Assembly (NCBI GenBank): GCA_003149915.1
Contig: QAMK01000008.1
Coordinates: forward strand, 1-18,053
Reading direction: 5' to 3'
Length of the DNA: 18,053 nucleotides
DNA from: Bacillota bacterium
GTDB taxonomy: Bacteria; Bacillota_I; Bacilli_A; RF39; UBA660
Shown here: in pieces, positions 14,956-18,053 of the stretch
How positions within the stretch are numbered: the stretch's first letter is position 1
How the letters are laid out: each line of letters opens with the position of its first letter
The notes under the pieces: model-generated
The model's database searches: none
What the model was told of the DNA's origin: nothing
What the model saw: only the letters and a program-made list of their open reading frames with translations
Translations under genes and position numbers: made by a program

Positions 14956-17517
14956 ATGAGAGCTTGGAGTTTATATTTTATTGTAGTTTACTTGTTGTTT
15001 ATGCAGAACCTGTTTGCACAACAAGAAGATATCTTTGTACAATTTGCATTGCAAAAGCGTGAAGAAATACCCGGTTTGGAGAAAAATCCCCCTGCCTCTT
15101 TACCCGATAAGGTATTGACCTGGGATTTGGTTTGTGGAAACGGTTTTCAACCGCAACGGAAGATTACGACACAAAAGGATTTGGATAAGGAGTTGGCGAA
15201 GATGCGTAAGCAATATGCGCCTTTTATGAAAGATCTTGCTCCACAGTTACCAAAAGTCAGAAGGCAAATTAAATTGGATCAGTTTCAGTGGCGTTTATTA
15301 ACTTCTGAAATGCGGACGGATGAAAAGGGGAATTTATATCCAATACCCAATGTGCAACCAGTAGAAGATTCTGACTGGCAGACAGTTCGGATACCTCATT
15401 ATACCGGTCCGTTGAATAAGGCAGAAGCTATATACAAGAAAGAAATAAAAATAACAGCAGACTTGTTGAAATCTGATTGTTTATATCTTCATTTCAATGG
15501 AGTAGACTATGCTTCTGAGGTGTTTATGAATGGTACGAGAGTGGGTGGACATATTGGTTTGTTCGGTGCTTTTGAATATGATATAAAACCTTTTGTGAAA
15601 CTGGGAGAAAACTTATTGGAAGTAAAAGTATTTAACGATTCTCCAATGATGGGGGATAATTTCTTTTTAGGGCCGGAACGGAAGTTCGGAAAGAAATTGG
15701 CAGCCTGCGGTGGTCCGGGATGGGACGAACCGGGATTAGGAAAGGGCTGGACGATGTGTCCGGTAGGTTTTGGTATTTGGCAGCAATGCTATTTGGAAAC
15801 TCGTTCTTCTGCATTCATAAAAGACATCTATATTCGTCCTGTATTGGAAGATGCTAAGGCGGAAGTACAGGTGGAAATAACACATGCAAAAGGGAAAAAA
15901 TTGGATTTGACTTATTCGCTTTATGGGCAAAATTTCAAATCGGTAGTTGTTGAGGAACAACCGGTAGGGACAGTAGGAAATATAGGTAAAGATAGTTTGG
16001 AGTCTACTTTCTGTTCTTTTACGATCCAACTTGATCGGGAAACCATGAAAGTTTGGTCGTTGGATGAATCGTGGTTGTATCAGCTTCAAGTAAAGTTGCA
16101 TGACGAAGATGGTCTGTTGGATGCTTATAAGCAACAATTCGGTATGCGTTCGTTTGTAGAATCTGCCGAGAGTACTCCCAAAGGTCGTTTTTACTTGAAT
16201 GGCGAGGAAATAAAGTTACGAGGTGCTAATATGATGGGGAATCTGATGCAATGTGTGATTAGGAATGACATGGATCAGTTACGTGATGATATATTGTTAG
16301 CCAAAATAGCCGGAATGACTTTCTGGCGTATGACCCAGCAGCCTTGTCAACCGGAGGTATATGACTATTTTGATAAATTAGGTCTATTGGCTCAGACTGA
16401 CATGCCGGCATTTAACGGATACAGGAAAGATGCGGTAGAAGAGGTAAAGCCGCAATTTGTAGAGTTAATGAAGTTGGTACGCAATCATCCTAGTAATGCG
16501 GTTATCTCTTATTGTAATGAACCGGATTTCAATAAACCGATGATGTTGGACAGAAAACAGCATGAACAATTTTTTATGCGTTTTGATGCTGTCGCAACCC
16601 ATATGAATCCGGGGCAGGTGACAAAATGGATAGATGGGGATTACATCAATTTGTCTCCCAAACATTCGGATCACCATTGTTATGATACTTGGTATGGGGA
16701 TAACATACGTAATCAGTATTTGGGAGGTTGGTTTTCTACTCGTGCAGGATGGATGTATTCTTGTGGTGAGTTTGGCGCAGAGGGATTGGATCGGATCAGT
16801 TTGATGGAGAAATATTTTCCCAAAGAGTGGTTAACGATAGAGACTGGTGGCAAATGGGATCCCAATCGTATACCGAGATGCCAAAGTGCGACAACAGGCA
16901 AGAAATGGTTGAACGTAAAAACAGAGACCATGGAGGAATGGGTACGAAATAGCCGGGAATATCAGAAGTGGGCGACTCGCCTGTTTACGGAATCTTTACG
17001 TCGCCAACCTAAAATGAATTCTTTTGCCATTCATTTGTTGATTGATGCATGGCCTTCCAGTTGGTTGAAAGCCATCATGGATACGGATCGGAATGCCAAA
17101 CCGGCTTATTTTGCTTATATGGATGCTCTCCGTCCGGTAGCCGTGAATTTACGGCCTGATGCTTTTTATGGTTTTTCAGGAGAGAAAGGTCGGGTGGCTG
17201 TCTTTATTTGTAATGATACACCTGAAGATTTATATGGATATAACATTCGTTATCAAATAGAACGAAACGGGCAGATCATTAGTACCGGAAATTCGGAAGC
17301 CGTTGTTCCTGCAAGTAATTCCCAATTTCAGGGCTATGTGGACTTCTTGCTTCCAGAGGTATCATCCAAAGAGGAAATGACGGTTCGTGTCGGACTTTTT
17401 GATGCGAAAGGTAACTTGGTTCATGAGGGCTCTTATGAGTTGGAGGTCTTTTCGGCTGAAGAAAAAGGAAAACAATTGGAATTTCCGGGGGGATATCCTC
17501 AGAGTTTGATTAAGTAG
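14956..17517 (+). CDS. GH2-family glycoside hydrolase
   Basis: 853 residues from the ATG at 14956, chosen because it gives a clean Sec signal (MRAWSLYFIVVYLLF ... LFAQ). An upstream in-frame ATG at 14920 overlaps the GH20 stop and would add 12 polar residues; it remains possible. After an unusual charged, helical stretch (about 20-105), the GH2 parts follow in order: sugar-binding jelly roll (about 110-290, YLHFNGVDYASEVFMNGTRVGGH, then NLLEVKVFND), immunoglobulin-like domain (about 290-410) and TIM barrel (from about 425, FYLNGEEIKLRGANMMG). The acid/base Glu is in NEPDF (E522) and the nucleophile Glu in SCGEFG (E605), both intact. GH2 covers beta-galactosidase, beta-mannosidase, beta-glucuronidase and others; the sequence does not tell which. 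It probably works in the periplasm beside the GH20. It is the last gene of the susCD operon. Confidence 0.93.
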   Translation: MRAWSLYFIVVYLLFMQNLFAQQEDIFVQFALQKREEIPGLEKNPPASLPDKVLTWDLVCGNGFQPQRKITTQKDLDKELAKMRKQYAPFMKDLAPQLPKVRRQIKLDQFQWRLLTSEMRTDEKGNLYPIPNVQPVEDSDWQTVRIPHYTGPLNKAEAIYKKEIKITADLLKSDCLYLHFNGVDYASEVFMNGTRVGGHIGLFGAFEYDIKPFVKLGENLLEVKVFNDSPMMGDNFFLGPERKFGKKLAACGGPGWDEPGLGKGWTMCPVGFGIWQQCYLETRSSAFIKDIYIRPVLEDAKAEVQVEITHAKGKKLDLTYSLYGQNFKSVVVEEQPVGTVGNIGKDSLESTFCSFTIQLDRETMKVWSLDESWLYQLQVKLHDEDGLLDAYKQQFGMRSFVESAESTPKGRFYLNGEEIKLRGANMMGNLMQCVIRNDMDQLRDDILLAKIAGMTFWRMTQQPCQPEVYDYFDKLGLLAQTDMPAFNGYRKDAVEEVKPQFVELMKLVRNHPSNAVISYCNEPDFNKPMMLDRKQHEQFFMRFDAVATHMNPGQVTKWIDGDYINLSPKHSDHHCYDTWYGDNIRNQYLGGWFSTRAGWMYSCGEFGAEGLDRISLMEKYFPKEWLTIETGGKWDPNRIPRCQSATTGKKWLNVKTETMEEWVRNSREYQKWATRLFTESLRRQPKMNSFAIHLLIDAWPSSWLKAIMDTDRNAKPAYFAYMDALRPVAVNLRPDAFYGFSGEKGRVAVFICNDTPEDLYGYNIRYQIERNGQIISTGNSEAVVPASNSQFQGYVDFLLPEVSSKEEMTVRVGLFDAKGNLVHEGSYELEVFSAEEKGKQLEFPGGYPQSLIK

Positions 17518-17524
17518 TAATCAA

Positions 17525-17546
17525 ACAAAGATAATTTTAGCTTTGT
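17525..17546 (+). terminator. Weak hairpin after the GH2 gene, possible operon terminator
   Basis: ACAAAG (17525-17530) pairs with CTTTGT (17541-17546) around a 10-base AT-rich loop, followed by a T-rich stretch (TGTTTGTGTTATTTGTTTT). The stem is short and poor in GC, so the call is tentative. Confidence 0.3.
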
Positions 17547-17592
17547 GCTCTGTTTGTGTTATTTGTTTTCTCTACAAATACTTTTTCAAAAA

Positions 17593-17696
17593 TATCTACC
17601 ATATCTACAACAACCATCATGTAATTCTTATAACATAGGATATTACATGATGGTTGTAGATGTAAAAGTATCTACAATTATTCTTCTGTATCTACC
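17593..17696. repeat. TATCTAC repeats around a 16-bp inverted repeat
   Basis: TATCTACC occurs at 17593 and 17689, TATCTACA at 17602 and 17669, and the inverse TGTAGAT at 17655-17661. Two copies lie on each side of a perfect inverted repeat, ACAACCATCATGTAAT at 17610-17625 and its reverse complement at 17642-17657, separated by 16 bases. The block fills most of the gap between the GH2 gene and the next promoter. It could be a transcription terminator, a protein-binding site or a recombination site. Confidence 0.6.
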
Positions 17697-17725
17697 ATTG
17701 TCTATCTGTTTGTTATCTGTTTTTG

Positions 17726-17757
17726 TTTGCTTTTGGTAAAAAGATATGCTATATTTG
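17726..17757 (+). promoter_or_regulatory. Bacteroides-type promoter for the DUF6078-like gene
   Basis: TTTG at 17726-17729 (-33) and TATATTTG at 17750-17757 (-7, exact TAnnTTTG) are separated by 20 bases, the spacing known for the Bacteroides primary sigma factor. The predicted start site near 17764 lies downstream of the ATG at 17746, which rules that ATG out as the start and favours 17785. Confidence 0.7.
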
Positions 17758-17784
17758 AAGGAGATTCAAAAAAAGCAAACGAAT

Positions 17785-17970
17785 ATGATAGAAAAACTCG
17801 ATTACACGATGGTCCCAACCGACTTTACACATTGTTTTAACGGAAACTGCAAGCAGGCGGACCACTGTTTGCGACACCCAACTGTCCGTCAGGTTTTTCT
17901 TAGTAACGGAGTGAAGGAAGAACCAGCATTCGATTCCTGGCAGACAGGCTATCGGTGGACAAAGGGATAG
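17785..17970 (+). CDS. Short DUF6078-like protein, possibly truncated
   Basis: 61 residues, starting MIEKLDYTMVP. HCFNGNCKQADHCLRH (Cys at about 14, 18 and 24 with nearby His) matches the opening I recall for the DUF6078 proteins of Bacteroidales, a family of unknown function with a Cys cluster that could bind metal. The members I recall are roughly twice as long, and here the similarity seems to fade after CLRH, so the gene may be shortened by a deletion or frameshift. The start at 17785 was chosen because the next ATG upstream lies before the predicted transcription start. It is unrelated to the PUL and is followed after 27 bases by the 22-bp repeats. Confidence 0.55.
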   Translation: MIEKLDYTMVPTDFTHCFNGNCKQADHCLRHPTVRQVFLSNGVKEEPAFDSWQTGYRWTKG

Positions 17971-17997
17971 GGACGAATAAAAAGTTTCTCCTAAGGG

Positions 17998-18053
17998 AAA
18001 CTAAAGTTTCCTGCCGAAGAAACTAAAGTTTCCTGCCGAAGAAACTAAAGTTT
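17998..18053. repeat. 22-bp tandem repeat at the window edge
   Basis: Two complete units (17998-18019 and 18020-18041) and 12 bases of a third, identical as far as they go. Each unit is AAACTAAAGTTT followed by CCTGCCGAAG. A degenerate copy (AAAGTTTCTCCTAAGGG) begins at about 17981. The GGAAACT / AGTTTCC arms in the first unit form a tight palindrome. The array continues past the window, so its size is unknown. Confidence 0.8.

Noticed and set aside
17545..17739. 64-residue plus-strand frame between the GH2 and DUF6078-like genes
   Set aside because: It runs through the inverted repeat and TATCTAC repeats, is very rich in Leu and Cys without domain pattern, and has no promoter of its own.
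17998..18053. CRISPR array
   Set aside because: The 22-bp units are directly adjacent with no variable spacers and no cas genes are seen.
1..18053. tRNA, rRNA or riboswitch genes
   Set aside because: All longer gaps (2363-2505, 4223-4409, 5421-5597, 10745-10845, 17518-17784) were read on both strands; only the hairpins, dyads and promoters listed were found, with no tRNA cloverleaf or known riboswitch core.

Overview
This window looks like part of a Bacteroidales genome (Bacteroides or Parabacteroides type). The reasons are a complete SusC/SusD pair, an ECF sigma factor with a FecR-type anti-sigma factor, several surface or periplasmic glycoside hydrolases with lipoprotein or Sec signals, and promoter-like elements of the Bacteroides form (TTTG / TAnnTTTG). 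It reads as one polysaccharide utilization locus (PUL), followed on the right by an unrelated small accessory gene and short repeats.

Layout, left to right. Positions 1-87 are the tail of a cut-off gene that overlaps the next one. 74-2362 encodes a GH95-like six-hairpin lipoprotein and is followed by a strong hairpin terminator (2378-2441). 2506-3048 encodes an ECF sigma factor. 3038-4222 (minus strand) encodes an AAA/DUF4143-type ATPase that sits tail-to-tail between the sigma factor and its presumed partner, the FecR-like anti-sigma factor at 4410-5420. The ATPase has its own promoter and a striking two-box dyad upstream. 5421-5597 holds a terminator hairpin and two perfect palindromes. Then come susC (5598-9002), susD (9014-10744), an intercistronic hairpin, a large lipoprotein with a probable TIM-barrel hydrolase fold that I cannot assign to a family (10846-13314), a GH20 hexosaminidase (13331-14923) and a GH2 enzyme (14956-17517). 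The last 540 bases hold a large inverted repeat with TATCTAC repeats, a well-formed promoter driving a short DUF6078-like gene (17785-17970), and a 22-bp tandem repeat running off the end.

How the parts would work together (inference from the Sus paradigm): SusD captures a glycan at the surface and SusC imports it with TonB energy. SusC carries an N-terminal STN domain, so occupancy can be signalled through the inner-membrane FecR protein to release the ECF sigma factor, which would activate susC and the genes after it. The enzymes (GH20 beta-hexosaminidase, GH2 exo-beta-glycosidase type, GH95-like, plus the unassigned hydrolase) suit a host-type or other HexNAc-containing glycan; the exact substrate cannot be read from sequence.

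The most unusual points are the 822-residue lipoprotein of unassigned family occupying the position where a surface glycan-binding protein is usual, the ATPase unit splitting the sigma/anti-sigma pair, and the palindromes in front of susC.
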